Assembly: GCA_903875445.1 (NCBI GenBank)
Contig: CAIQWD010000028.1
Coordinates: 62,001 to 126,000, forward strand
Origin: an uncultured delta proteobacterium
GTDB lineage: Bacteria > Desulfobacterota > Desulfobulbia > Desulfobulbales > Desulfocapsaceae
Length of the DNA: 64,000 bases
Reading direction: 5' to 3'
The stretch's first letter is position 1, and every line of letters begins with the position of its first letter. This document shows, piece after piece, positions 18,785 through 26,830 of this stretch. The notes under the pieces were generated by a model that was given only the letters and a program-made list of their open reading frames with translations, was not told where the DNA came from and did not search any database. The position numbers and the translations under genes were made by a program.

Positions 18785-19564
18785 CTAAATCCTGCTCATC
18801 TCTTTGACTTGCTTGTCGATTCCCTCAACTTCCTCGTCTCGGCCTTGTTCATGAAGCAGTTCCTGAAGCCGGTCGAGTTCCTTGTGTAGTTGCGGTATCA
18901 GTTCCTTGCGTATGTGTTCTCGAACATTCTGTTGCGCCTTAATAACTTCCTCGGCGAATCGGTTGAGAGTTTGTTCCAGTTGTTTTATTTCTTGTTTGTC
19001 TGGAACTTTTTTCACTTCAAGGTGTAAATCATGCAGCTGCCGGGAGAGATCGTCAAGCGCGCCCGCCATTTCTTGGTCGAGTTTCTGGGAGGTCAGGTTA
19101 AAAGATTTTTTCATCTCTTGAACGGCGTCCTGCAGTCCGTATTGTGCAGCAGTGGCTGTGCGTTTGATGCCGCTCAACATGTCATCGAGAAACCCAGCCC
19201 TTACCGAACCTTGCACAACGGCACCGTTTGTCAAAACTCTTCCGCCGGGCCTTTCCTGCAAAATAATCACGGCCTTGCTTTGATGGTTTTTGAGATCGTC
19301 ATCAATGACAAACCGCGAATCTACCGTGGCGGCGTTTTTAAATTCCGGAACAATGCTCAACTCAACCAGGTAGTCCCCTTGTTGGCTATAGGAGACCTTT
19401 TGCACTTTACCGATTTCGCTTTCTTTAAAATATACTGGATCGCCTTGTTTTAACCCTATAACCTCGGCATAACGCACCTGAAGGGTGAAAGAGCTGTCAA
19501 AACACCCCGATAACAACAGGAGTGCCGGGAAAATGAGTATACGAACAATGTATTTGCGATTCAT
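18785..19564 (-). CDS. MCE/MlaD-domain lipoprotein with C-terminal coiled coil
   Basis: A 259-aa lipoprotein (lipobox LLSGC, lipid-bearing C21). Residues about 28-110 form an MCE (MlaD) beta-barrel domain, with the typical motif IGLKQGDPVYFKESEIGKVQKV. The remaining 150 residues are charged and helical, likely a long coiled coil (KKSFNLTSQKLDQEMAGAL, then KELDRLQELLHEQ). MCE proteins form hexameric lipid channels between membranes, normally with a permease MlaE and ATPase MlaF. Neither is encoded here, so this may be an accessory or independent MCE lipoprotein. Confidence 0.78.
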   Translation of the reverse strand: MNRKYIVRILIFPALLLLSGCFDSSFTLQVRYAEVIGLKQGDPVYFKESEIGKVQKVSYSQQGDYLVELSIVPEFKNAATVDSRFVIDDDLKNHQSKAVIILQERPGGRVLTNGAVVQGSVRAGFLDDMLSGIKRTATAAQYGLQDAVQEMKKSFNLTSQKLDQEMAGALDDLSRQLHDLHLEVKKVPDKQEIKQLEQTLNRFAEEVIKAQQNVREHIRKELIPQLHKELDRLQELLHEQGRDEEVEGIDKQVKEMSRI

Positions 19565-19914
19565 TAAGTGTCTCCTTGAACCATTGCCGGTTTGTCACAA
19601 TGCATGTCAACTGGATAAAAAGTATGAGTTATTTCTTGATGGCCCCTAAATTGTAGCCAGTTTGGCCTGGCAATGAAACTGTTAAGCTGTCGGCAAAAAA
19701 AAATAAGGTGAAATTCTTTTTGCCATGATGTTTTTAGAGGAGTTGGCTATACTCTCTTCTTGTGTTAGTTTCACGATTTCCCCAAAATTCTTCAGCTGCC
19801 TGCTGAGATGCCGTCGGCCCAACAGATTCACAGAAAAACAGTACTATCAAGGTGTTGATGAAGATGACTGGTTTTTCCATTATCATGATAATCTGAAAAA
19901 GGAGGAGAATGACT
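19565..19914. other. 350-base non-coding region between the MCE gene and cooS
   Basis: No convincing gene lies here; a 67-codon frame at 19725-19928 has no family look and runs into cooS. The region must hold divergent promoters for the MCE lipoprotein and the CO dehydrogenase operon. The only clear element is the palindrome at 19879-19892. A weak FNR-like half site (TTGAT near 19855) is seen without a good second half. Confidence 0.5.
19879..19892. promoter_or_regulatory. Palindrome in the cooS leader
   Basis: ATTATCATGATAAT is a perfect 14-base palindrome, ending 8 bases before the cooS Shine-Dalgarno and 22 bases before its start codon. Its position fits an operator for a dimeric repressor or a CRP/FNR-family regulator, but it matches no consensus I can name with confidence. 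Confidence 0.4.
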
Positions 19915-21834
19915 ATGACACAATCTAAGGAGACAACGGAAAAGAGTCTAGACCCGGCGATTCAGCAGATGATTGCCAAGGCCGGTGCACAAAACATAAC
20001 GACTATCTGGGACCGTTATGCCGCCATGACCCCCCAGTGCGGCTTTGGTGATACCGGCCTGTGCTGTCGGCACTGCTTGCAGGGGCCGTGTCGTATCGAT
20101 CCCTTTGGCGAAGGCCCCAAGGTTGGGATCTGCGGCGCCTCGGCCGATGTCATGGTGGCTCGGGGGCTCGACCGCGCCATTGCCGCCGGAACGGCGGCCC
20201 ACTCCGGCCATGCCAAACACCTGGCGCATACTCTAAAAAAGATGGCCCAGGGCAAAGCCGAGGCCTACAGCATCAAGGAGCCCGGCAAGCTGCGGGCCGT
20301 GGCCGCCCGTCTGGGCATCAACACCGAAGGTCGGCAGGACCAAGAGATCACTCTCGATGTGGCCAATGCGGCACTCGCCGATTTCCACGAAAAGGACACC
20401 CCGGTACTTTGGGCGGCGACGGTCGTCAACCCGGAACGGGTCAAGATTTTGAGCAAGCTGAATCTCGTACCCAAAGGCATCGATCACGAGGTCTCGGAAA
20501 TCATGCATCGCACCTTATACGGCGTCGATGCCGACCCGGTGAATCTCCTCTTGGGCGGATTGCGCTGCGGCGTTGCCGATCTGGCCGGCTGTTATATGGG
20601 CACTGACCTTGCCGACATCCTCTTCGGGATTCCGCAGCCGACCTTCTCCGCCGCCAACCTCGGCACCTTGAAAGCGGGTGCGGTGAATATCGCCTTGCAC
20701 GGCCACAATCCGGTACTGTCGGAGGTGCTGGTTTCTGCGACCCGGCTGAAAGAGGAGGATGCCAAGAAGGCAGGGGCCAGCGGTATTAACCTGGTGGGCA
20801 TCTGCTGTACCGGCAACGAAATCATGATGCGTCACGGTATCCCGTCCTGTACCCATTCGGTGAGCCAGGAAATGGCCCTGGTCACCGGCGCCGTGGACGC
20901 AATGGTCGTCGATTATCAATGCATCATGCCTTCGGTGGTGAACGTCGCCGAATGTGTCGGCACGCAGATTATCACCACCATGGATATCGCCAAGATAAGC
21001 GGCGCCACCCATGTAGAATTCAGCGAAGAGGCAGCCCTTACCAAGGCCTTTGAGATCATCGACCTGGCCATCGAGCAGTTCAAAAGGCGAAGGCATAAAC
21101 CGGTGGAAATACCGGCGATCGTCACCCCGGTAGTCGCCGGTTTTTCGGTCGAAGCCATTGTTGCGGCACTCGCAAAGCTTGATGCCGAGCAGCCCCTCCG
21201 GCCGCTTATCGACAATATCAAGTCAGGCAACATTCGTGGCGTCTGTCTTTTTGCCGGCTGCAACAACGTCAAGGTGCCCCAGGACAAAAATTTTCTGCAG
21301 ATGGCGAAAATTCTTCTCAAGGAAAATGTCCTGGTTCTGGCTACCGGCTGCGGCGCCGGCGCCCTGATGCGCCATGGTTTTATGAATCCGGCCAACGTCG
21401 AGGCCCTGTGCGGCGATGGTCTGAAAGCGGTGCTCACCGCCATAGGTCAAGCCAACAATCTCGGCGGTCCCTTGCCGCCGGTGCTGCATATGGGCTCCTG
21501 TGTCGACAATTCCCGGGCGGTAGCCCTGACGGTTGCCGTTGCCGAATATCTGGGGGTGGACACCCAGCAATTGCCGGTGGTCGCCTCGGCGGCTGAGGCG
21601 GTTTCCGAAAAGGCGGTTTCCATCGGTGTCTATGCGGTTGCCGCCGGTTTGCCCACCCATGTGGGGGTTATGTTGCCAGTACTCGGCAGTCCCCTGGTGA
21701 CCGAGATCCTTACCGATAAAGTTAAAGATCTTACCGGCGGCTATTTCATCGTTGATCTTGATCCCGAGAGCGCAGCCGAAAAGTTACTGGCGGCCATTGA
21801 TGAGAGACGAAGAGGCTTGGGATTGGCATGCTAG
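19915..21834 (+). CDS. cooS: Anaerobic Ni-Fe carbon-monoxide dehydrogenase catalytic subunit
   Basis: The 639-aa enzyme oxidises CO to CO2 with transfer of two electrons to a ferredoxin. The cluster cysteines are in the expected places: C42 and C50 for the bridging D cluster, and C51, C54, C59 and C73 for the B cluster. The later C-cluster segments include GICCTGNEIMMRHG, LFAGCNN, ATGCGAGALMRHG and HMGSCVDNSRA. ATG 19915 is preferred over ATG 19909 because GGAGGAG (19901-19907) is 7 bases from it but only 1 base from the earlier codon. A CooF-like ferredoxin and a flavin oxidoreductase follow. There is no acetyl-CoA synthase gene nearby and no nickel-insertion CooC in the window. Confidence 0.95.
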   Translation: MTQSKETTEKSLDPAIQQMIAKAGAQNITTIWDRYAAMTPQCGFGDTGLCCRHCLQGPCRIDPFGEGPKVGICGASADVMVARGLDRAIAAGTAAHSGHAKHLAHTLKKMAQGKAEAYSIKEPGKLRAVAARLGINTEGRQDQEITLDVANAALADFHEKDTPVLWAATVVNPERVKILSKLNLVPKGIDHEVSEIMHRTLYGVDADPVNLLLGGLRCGVADLAGCYMGTDLADILFGIPQPTFSAANLGTLKAGAVNIALHGHNPVLSEVLVSATRLKEEDAKKAGASGINLVGICCTGNEIMMRHGIPSCTHSVSQEMALVTGAVDAMVVDYQCIMPSVVNVAECVGTQIITTMDIAKISGATHVEFSEEAALTKAFEIIDLAIEQFKRRRHKPVEIPAIVTPVVAGFSVEAIVAALAKLDAEQPLRPLIDNIKSGNIRGVCLFAGCNNVKVPQDKNFLQMAKILLKENVLVLATGCGAGALMRHGFMNPANVEALCGDGLKAVLTAIGQANNLGGPLPPVLHMGSCVDNSRAVALTVAVAEYLGVDTQQLPVVASAAEAVSEKAVSIGVYAVAAGLPTHVGVMLPVLGSPLVTEILTDKVKDLTGGYFIVDLDPESAAEKLLAAIDERRRGLGLAC

Positions 21835-21915
21835 GGCGCTTGCCTTGTCTGCCTAACCGGAGAAGTTTTGTTCGGTACCTGCTGCAACCAACCTCGATTT
21901 TTTAAGGAGAAAAAT

Positions 21916-22422
21916 ATGACAGAAGCCAAAGAGATCTTTGTCCGCTTGGATCGCTGCATGGCATGCCATAGCTGTGAAATGGCCTGCGCCGTAGCCCACT
22001 CCGCCGGACAATCGTTATACACCGCAATATCCGAGAAACCGACCCCCAAGCCGCGCCTTTACGTCGAATGGGTGGCACCGGACCGGGCTGTCCCCATTGT
22101 CTGCCGGCACTGTGAAGACGCCCCCTGCATGCATGCCTGCATTGCCGGGGCGATCAGCCGTTCCCCTGCGGGGGTGGTGGAAACCGACGCCGACAAGTGC
22201 ATCGGTTGCTGGACCTGCGTCATGGTCTGCCCCTACGGGGTCATCGGCCGCCATCTTGAGGAACATAAGGCCTATCGCTGCGATCGCTGCCCGGACCGGG
22301 AGACACCTGCCTGCGTCAACGCCTGCCCGACCAGGGCTCTCATCTATCAAAGCGCAACCGGCTATTCCCGCAGTCAAAGACAAACCGCCTCCCGCGCCAT
22401 GCTGGCCGGAAACGGGGGGTAA
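21916..22422 (+). CDS. cooF: CooF-like four-cluster ferredoxin
   Basis: A 168-aa polyferredoxin with four cysteine groups that should hold four 4Fe-4S clusters. These are CMACHSCEMAC near the start, CRHCEDAPCMHAC, CIGCWTCVMVCP and CDRCPDRETPACVNACP. The family (HycB/CooF/DmsB-like) carries electrons from CooS to a partner enzyme. ATG 21916 follows TTAAGGAG. It lies between cooS and the flavoprotein, and its stop overlaps the next start by one base (TAATG), so these proteins are made together. Confidence 0.92.
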   Translation: MTEAKEIFVRLDRCMACHSCEMACAVAHSAGQSLYTAISEKPTPKPRLYVEWVAPDRAVPIVCRHCEDAPCMHACIAGAISRSPAGVVETDADKCIGCWTCVMVCPYGVIGRHLEEHKAYRCDRCPDRETPACVNACPTRALIYQSATGYSRSQRQTASRAMLAGNGG

Positions 22423-23687
22423 TGGCCATGGAAGGTAAACGCTATGTGATTGTCGGCGGCAGCGCCGCCGGAATGGCCGCCGCCGAAACCATTAGAAGGC
22501 TCGATCCCGGGGGCTCGGTCCGGGTGCTGAGCGAGGAGGTGGATGCCCCCTATTTCAGGCCGATGATTCCTTTTCTGGTCAGCGGCAAGAAGAGCCCGGC
22601 AGAGATCTCTCTGCAGGGCTGTGGTCCCTATCAGGCAAAGGGGATAGAGGTATTGCTGGAGAATCGAGCGGCGAGGATCGATACCGGTTGCGCCCAAGTG
22701 GTAACCGAGCGCGGTGAATCCCTTGCCTATGACCGACTGCTTCTCGCCACCGGCAGCCGTCCGCATCTTCCGCCCGGTATTGGCGGAGTGAGCAGCGATG
22801 GGGTTTTCGCCCTTCGTTCTCTGGCGGATGCCCGGCGGACTGCCCTACGGGCAAAGAGCACAAGGCAGGCGGTGATGCTGGGCGGCGGGCTTCTCAATCT
22901 GAAGGTTGCCTTTGCCCTCTTGGAGTGCGGCATCAAAGTCACCCTCGTGGTGCAATCCCCCGAGGTGCTCAGCCAGCTGATGGAACCGGCCGACGCTTTT
23001 CTTGTCAGGGATGCCTTGGATCAGGCTGGTCTTAAGATAATTACCGGACGGAGTGCGAGACAAATCCTCAGCAATGAAGATGGCGTGAACGGCGTGGTTC
23101 TCGATGACGGTGCGGAACTCGCCTGCCGGATGGTCTGCATCGGCAAAGGCGTGCAACCCAATGCCGACTGGATCGACCCCCGGCAAATTCCGGTAAACCG
23201 CGGGATCGTTGTCGATAAATATACCCGCACGGCGGCTGAAAATGTCTATGCCGCAGGCGATGTGGCGGTCACCTTCGAGCCGATTACCGGCGCGGCGATA
23301 ATCACCGGACTGTGGACCAATGCGGTTGCGATGGGTCGCTGTGCCGGAGCCAACATGGCCGATCGGCCTACGGCCTACGGCGGCACCTTCGGCATCCTCA
23401 ATGCCACTCAGGTTGCCCGTATGCCTTTTGTCTCTATGGGAATCGTCCATACCGCAGGCACCGATTACGAGACCCATAGCCGGAGTTCACCGGGCGCCCA
23501 TCGCAAGCTGGTTTTTTCGGCGGATGGCAATCGTCTGCTCGGGGCGCTTTTTGTCGGCGATATCGCCAGGGCAGGCCTTTACCACACCGTTATTCGCGAA
23601 CAGGTGAGGATGGACGATATAAAAAAGCAGGTGATCGACCACCGCCTGCACTATGGCCATCTTCTCTGTGCCAGGAGGTACTCGTGA
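22422..23687 (+). CDS. CO-dehydrogenase-associated FAD/NAD(P) oxidoreductase
   Basis: This 421-aa protein belongs to the pyridine nucleotide-disulfide oxidoreductase class. It has an N-terminal FAD loop YVIVGGSAAGMAAAE, a second dinucleotide loop VMLGGGLLNLKVA and the FAD-closing motif VYAAGDVAV. No redox CxxxxC pair is seen, which fits NADH:acceptor reductases rather than disulfide reductases. The gene order CooS, ferredoxin and this flavoprotein is a recurring arrangement thought to couple CO oxidation to NAD(P) reduction. That coupling is inferred from context. Its stop overlaps a further GTG start (see 23684). Confidence 0.88.
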   Translation: MAMEGKRYVIVGGSAAGMAAAETIRRLDPGGSVRVLSEEVDAPYFRPMIPFLVSGKKSPAEISLQGCGPYQAKGIEVLLENRAARIDTGCAQVVTERGESLAYDRLLLATGSRPHLPPGIGGVSSDGVFALRSLADARRTALRAKSTRQAVMLGGGLLNLKVAFALLECGIKVTLVVQSPEVLSQLMEPADAFLVRDALDQAGLKIITGRSARQILSNEDGVNGVVLDDGAELACRMVCIGKGVQPNADWIDPRQIPVNRGIVVDKYTRTAAENVYAAGDVAVTFEPITGAAIITGLWTNAVAMGRCAGANMADRPTAYGGTFGILNATQVARMPFVSMGIVHTAGTDYETHSRSSPGAHRKLVFSADGNRLLGALFVGDIARAGLYHTVIREQVRMDDIKKQVIDHRLHYGHLLCARRYS

Positions 23688-23983
23688 GAAAGAGGAGGTA
23701 TTTTTGTACTCCCTGGCTTTTTCTCTCCATCCTGCTCGCCGCCATAGCTCTCTTCATTTTTTTAATCCTTAGAAAAAGGTGCTCAAATGACAAGCCGCAA
23801 CCGAACGCTATCTCACTCTTTTTCCTGCTTTCTCTTTCTTGTCCTTTTGGCTTTTGGGCAGGGCTGTGCCTTTACCCCCAAGCCGGTATTTTTAACGGAA
23901 AAGCCAAGCAGTGCCGAACAGCTGGCAAAGAAAGATATCCGTTTGGCCCTAGTCGTCAAAGATACCAGGCCGACTTCCTATAA
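23684..23983 (+). CDS. Possible small membrane protein coupled to the flavoprotein gene
   Basis: A GTG at 23684 overlaps the flavoprotein stop (GTGA) and is preceded by a perfect AGGAGGT (23673-23679) four bases away, so initiation there is plausible. The 99-residue frame starts with basic residues and a strong membrane helix (WLFLSILLAAIALFIFLIL) followed by RKRC. From about residue 35 it overlaps the next lipoprotein gene in another frame, so only the N-terminal third looks natural. It may be a real overlapping gene, a shortened remnant, or a chance frame using a good ribosome site. Confidence 0.35.
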   Translation: MRKRRYFCTPWLFLSILLAAIALFIFLILRKRCSNDKPQPNAISLFFLLSLSCPFGFWAGLCLYPQAGIFNGKAKQCRTAGKERYPFGPSRQRYQADFL

Positions 23984-24647
23984 GGATTACAACATGGTCG
24001 GCCTTATGCGAAACAGCTTCATGATCCCGACCAGCTTTGTTTTCCTGGCACACAAGGAAAACCTGGAGACCCTTCTGGCTTATCATGTAAAGGGGATTCT
24101 CGAAAACTCCGGCTACCAGGTGATCTCGACAGTGCCTGAAATTCCGGTCAGGCTAGGTGCCGAGAAACTCGCAAAACCACCGGGTGACAGCGGTAAATCC
24201 TCCGCGGCCATGGAGAATATCTCAAGTACAAACAGGCAGGACCTGCAAGCCGCGGAGGTGAAACAACAGGGCAGCACGGTCACCGACCTTGATACTTCAG
24301 ACAGTGAAGAGGCCTATGGTTTGCAAGGGGCGGATGCCATCCTGGAGATAAAAGTCGATAAATATAGCAGCGACGTTCTCCAGGCAATGCTTTTTGTCTC
24401 AACCCAAGCCTGGGCAAAGCTGAAACTTGCGGCGATTGATCCGACCGTGGAAAAGCGGCGGATACTCTTCGGCAAGACCGTCACCGGATTCGGCACCTCC
24501 GGCCCCAGGCAGATCATCACTGAGGATTGTTTCATCGTTGCCGTCAATATGTCGCACTGGATTGCCTTAAACGAGGTCGAAAATATTGTCAGGTCGGATG
24601 AGTTTGTAAACGCCGTTAAGAAGGTTAAAACCGTAGCGAAACAGTAA
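23787..24647 (+). CDS. Hypothetical lipoprotein
   Basis: The 286-aa product has a signal peptide and lipobox (FGQGC, C27). The mature part contains a mixed alpha/beta start (KDIRLALVVKDTRP), a low-complexity acidic and polar middle (about 130-180) and a C-terminal part with ADAILEIKVDKYSSDV. I do not recognise the family. It lies 7 bases before a CsgG-type lipoprotein gene. Such pairs of small lipoproteins are common in envelope secretion clusters, so the two may work together at the outer membrane. Confidence 0.65.
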   Translation: MTSRNRTLSHSFSCFLFLVLLAFGQGCAFTPKPVFLTEKPSSAEQLAKKDIRLALVVKDTRPTSYKDYNMVGLMRNSFMIPTSFVFLAHKENLETLLAYHVKGILENSGYQVISTVPEIPVRLGAEKLAKPPGDSGKSSAAMENISSTNRQDLQAAEVKQQGSTVTDLDTSDSEEAYGLQGADAILEIKVDKYSSDVLQAMLFVSTQAWAKLKLAAIDPTVEKRRILFGKTVTGFGTSGPRQIITEDCFIVAVNMSHWIALNEVENIVRSDEFVNAVKKVKTVAKQ

Positions 24648-24675
24648 CCCGGCTATGGCAAAGCGAGAGATTTTT

Positions 24676-25254
24676 ATGCGAAATTTCCCTGTCTTGTTCC
24701 TCTACCTTGCTCTTTTACCGGCCTTCGGCTGCGTTTCCACACCAAACGCCAGGTTTGACACGGCGGAAATGCAACAAATCAATCGCATCGCTGTTATGGA
24801 CTTTTCCGACGCCCCCAAAGCGGAGGCCGCCAGTTCCGGAGTGGTTGTCGCTGCCGCCCTGGTCAATGAATTGCTGGCGACGAAAGGCATAACCGTGGTG
24901 GAAAGAAGTAAGCTTCACTCCTTGCTTGAAGAACAAAAACTCTCCATGATCGGTCTGGTTGATGAAAAAACGGCGGTTGAAGCGGGAAAGATCCTGGGGG
25001 TGAATATGATCGTTCTTGGCTCGGTGAGTGAATATGATACTTCTTCCATCCCGATCTTCTTGGGGCTGGTAACCTATTATATGGATCTCTATAACGTTGC
25101 AGGCACCATGCGAATTATTAATGTGGAAACCGGTAAGGTGGTATTTTCCGGCGAATGCTCGGCGAAGAGTAAGGTGAGTTATCAAGACGCCGCCATCGAT
25201 GTCGCCAAGGCACTGGTCAAGCGCATTCAAGAAAGCCGTGGGGATTTCCAATAA
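24676..25254 (+). CDS. CsgG-family lipoprotein
   Basis: The 192-aa lipoprotein (lipobox LPAFGC, C19) carries the CsgG/HfaB fold signature. The segment NRIAVMDFSD is followed by VVAAALVNELLATKGITVVERSKLHSLLEEQ, then GKILGVNMIVLGSVSEY. CsgG proteins form outer-membrane secretion pores or periplasmic assembly factors, but at under 200 residues this is shorter than curli CsgG (about 277), so pore formation is uncertain. ATG 24676 gives a compact signal peptide; an in-frame ATG at 24655 adds seven residues and lacks a ribosome site. Confidence 0.8.
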   Translation: MRNFPVLFLYLALLPAFGCVSTPNARFDTAEMQQINRIAVMDFSDAPKAEAASSGVVVAAALVNELLATKGITVVERSKLHSLLEEQKLSMIGLVDEKTAVEAGKILGVNMIVLGSVSEYDTSSIPIFLGLVTYYMDLYNVAGTMRIINVETGKVVFSGECSAKSKVSYQDAAIDVAKALVKRIQESRGDFQ

Positions 25255-25363
25255 CCTGTTATTGCAAGAGGTTATTGGGGGGAAGGTGGATCGACTGATT
25301 CCATCTGTCAAGAAGCGAAACTGTAACACAGCGGGTTTTCCTGCACAAGTCTCGGAGAAGTTT

Positions 25364-26218
25364 ATGGATGGACTGCCAAGCAAAACAGCCCTGCGTGTCG
25401 CCATGCACCGCGTTGCTCACCAAATCCTCGATGATCCCAGGATATTCGACGATCCCCTGGCGCTTCGCGTGGTGGGTGCGGGAGATGCGGCGGCGGGGCA
25501 AGACCTGCGGCAGGCCTGTTTAGAAGAAACTCCTTTATCGAGAGTGCTTCGGGCCTCCCTGGCGGCACGCAGTCGATATGCTGAAGACCAGGTCCATGCC
25601 GCGGTAAAAAAGGGCGTCGACCAGTATGTTGTTCTCGGTGCCGGCCTCGACACCTTTGCCTACCGAAACCTCTACTCCCGGGATGTCTTGCATGTTTTTG
25701 AGGTGGACTATCCGGCTACCCAGATTTGGAAGCGCAGGTGTCTTGAGGAAGCAGGCATCCCCATCCCGCCGACCCTCACATTTTCGCCTGTCGATTTTGA
25801 GACCCAGACCCTTGAGAACGGACTGCGGCAGACTGGTTTCGATACCGGCAAGGGCGCTATTTTTTCATGGCTAGGGGTGACGATGTATTTGACGAACAGC
25901 GCAATTAATGCCACACTGCAACTCGTTGCCTCGATGCCGGCCGGCAGCGGGATAGTCTTTGACTACATGATTTCGTCGGCACTGCTGCATCCAAGCGCCC
26001 GTATGGCATTTGCCGGTTTGGCTCATCGCGTAGCCCTGGTAGGTGAACCTTTTCAGACCTTTTTTGAGCCCTCTGCCCTCAAGGCCCATCTGCAGGCCAT
26101 GGGATTCAGGGAGGTCATCGATTTAGGACCGGAAGAAATGGATGACCTTTATTTCCGGGGACGGACGGATAAGTTGCAATTCGGGAGGCTGGCACACGTA
26201 ATACATGCGAGGAATTGA
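25364..26218 (+). CDS. SAM-dependent methyltransferase, leucine-carboxyl-methyltransferase-like
   Basis: The 284-aa product belongs to the class I methyltransferase group with PPM/LCMT similarity (TIGR00027-type). The N-terminal region RIFDDPLALRVV is typical of this group. The SAM-binding loop is YVVLGAGLDTFAYR, and the acidic end of strand 2 is VFEVDYPATQIWKR. The motif FSWLGVTMYLT matches the family segment usually written as EGVxMYL. ATG 25364 follows CGGAGAAG; the open frame begins at 25199 inside the previous gene. The substrate is unknown. The next gene overlaps by 14 bases. Confidence 0.82.
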   Translation: MDGLPSKTALRVAMHRVAHQILDDPRIFDDPLALRVVGAGDAAAGQDLRQACLEETPLSRVLRASLAARSRYAEDQVHAAVKKGVDQYVVLGAGLDTFAYRNLYSRDVLHVFEVDYPATQIWKRRCLEEAGIPIPPTLTFSPVDFETQTLENGLRQTGFDTGKGAIFSWLGVTMYLTNSAINATLQLVASMPAGSGIVFDYMISSALLHPSARMAFAGLAHRVALVGEPFQTFFEPSALKAHLQAMGFREVIDLGPEEMDDLYFRGRTDKLQFGRLAHVIHARN

Positions 26219-26828
26219 CTACAAACATCTGCAAGAACTGCTGCAAGGCGCCCGCCTTGTCGGGGCGACGGAAGCGGCAATAGTTGCTGCCAAGGATATC
26301 GTGGTTGAAGACGAATTGGCCGAACGCTGCCGTCTGCCGCGCTGCGAAAATTACGGACTCTCAATGAGTTGTCCGCCGCATGTCGGCGGTCCTGCGGCCA
26401 TGAGAAAACAGCTTGAAGCCTGCGAACAGGCATTGTTTTTCCGGATTGATGTCCCGTCGGCCATGCTGTATTCCAGTGAGAGCCGCGAGATTTTTCAATT
26501 GCTCCATGAGATAGCGGCGGGGATCGAAAGGGCTGCCGTCAGGCTTGGATTCGACCAGGCCAAGGCCTTTGCCGGGGATTCCTGCAAGAGGATTTTCTGT
26601 TTTGACCAGCCGGAGTGTCAGGCCCTTGCCGCACCCGGAAAATGCCGGCATCCGCAGTCGGCCAGGCCCTCCATGTCCGGTTTTGGCATCAACGTGGAAA
26701 GGCTGCTACAAAGCGTCGGCTGGGATATCGGCATTGGCGACCGCAGTATGTCCGGCGAGTCGGAAAAAAACACCTTTGTTTGTGGTCTGGTGTTACTTAA
26801 GCATCTCCAACAAAACGAGCAGGAGTAA
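26205..26828 (+). CDS. DUF2284 cysteine-rich metal-binding protein
   Basis: The 207-aa protein has the DUF2284 cysteine pattern. The first set, CRLPRCENYGLSMSCPPH, is followed by a second set CKRIFCFDQPECQAL and GKCRHP near the C-terminal end. It is a predicted metal or iron-sulfur protein that is common in anaerobes, and its role is unknown. Its start overlaps the end of the methyltransferase gene, so expression is coupled. No redox partner lies beside it. Confidence 0.85.
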   Translation: MRGIDYKHLQELLQGARLVGATEAAIVAAKDIVVEDELAERCRLPRCENYGLSMSCPPHVGGPAAMRKQLEACEQALFFRIDVPSAMLYSSESREIFQLLHEIAAGIERAAVRLGFDQAKAFAGDSCKRIFCFDQPECQALAAPGKCRHPQSARPSMSGFGINVERLLQSVGWDIGIGDRSMSGESEKNTFVCGLVLLKHLQQNEQE

Positions 26829-26830
26829 TC

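Noticed and set aside
19725-19928. 67-codon frame before cooS
   Set aside because: Poor ribosome site, no motifs, and it overlaps the cooS start; the region is better read as regulatory.
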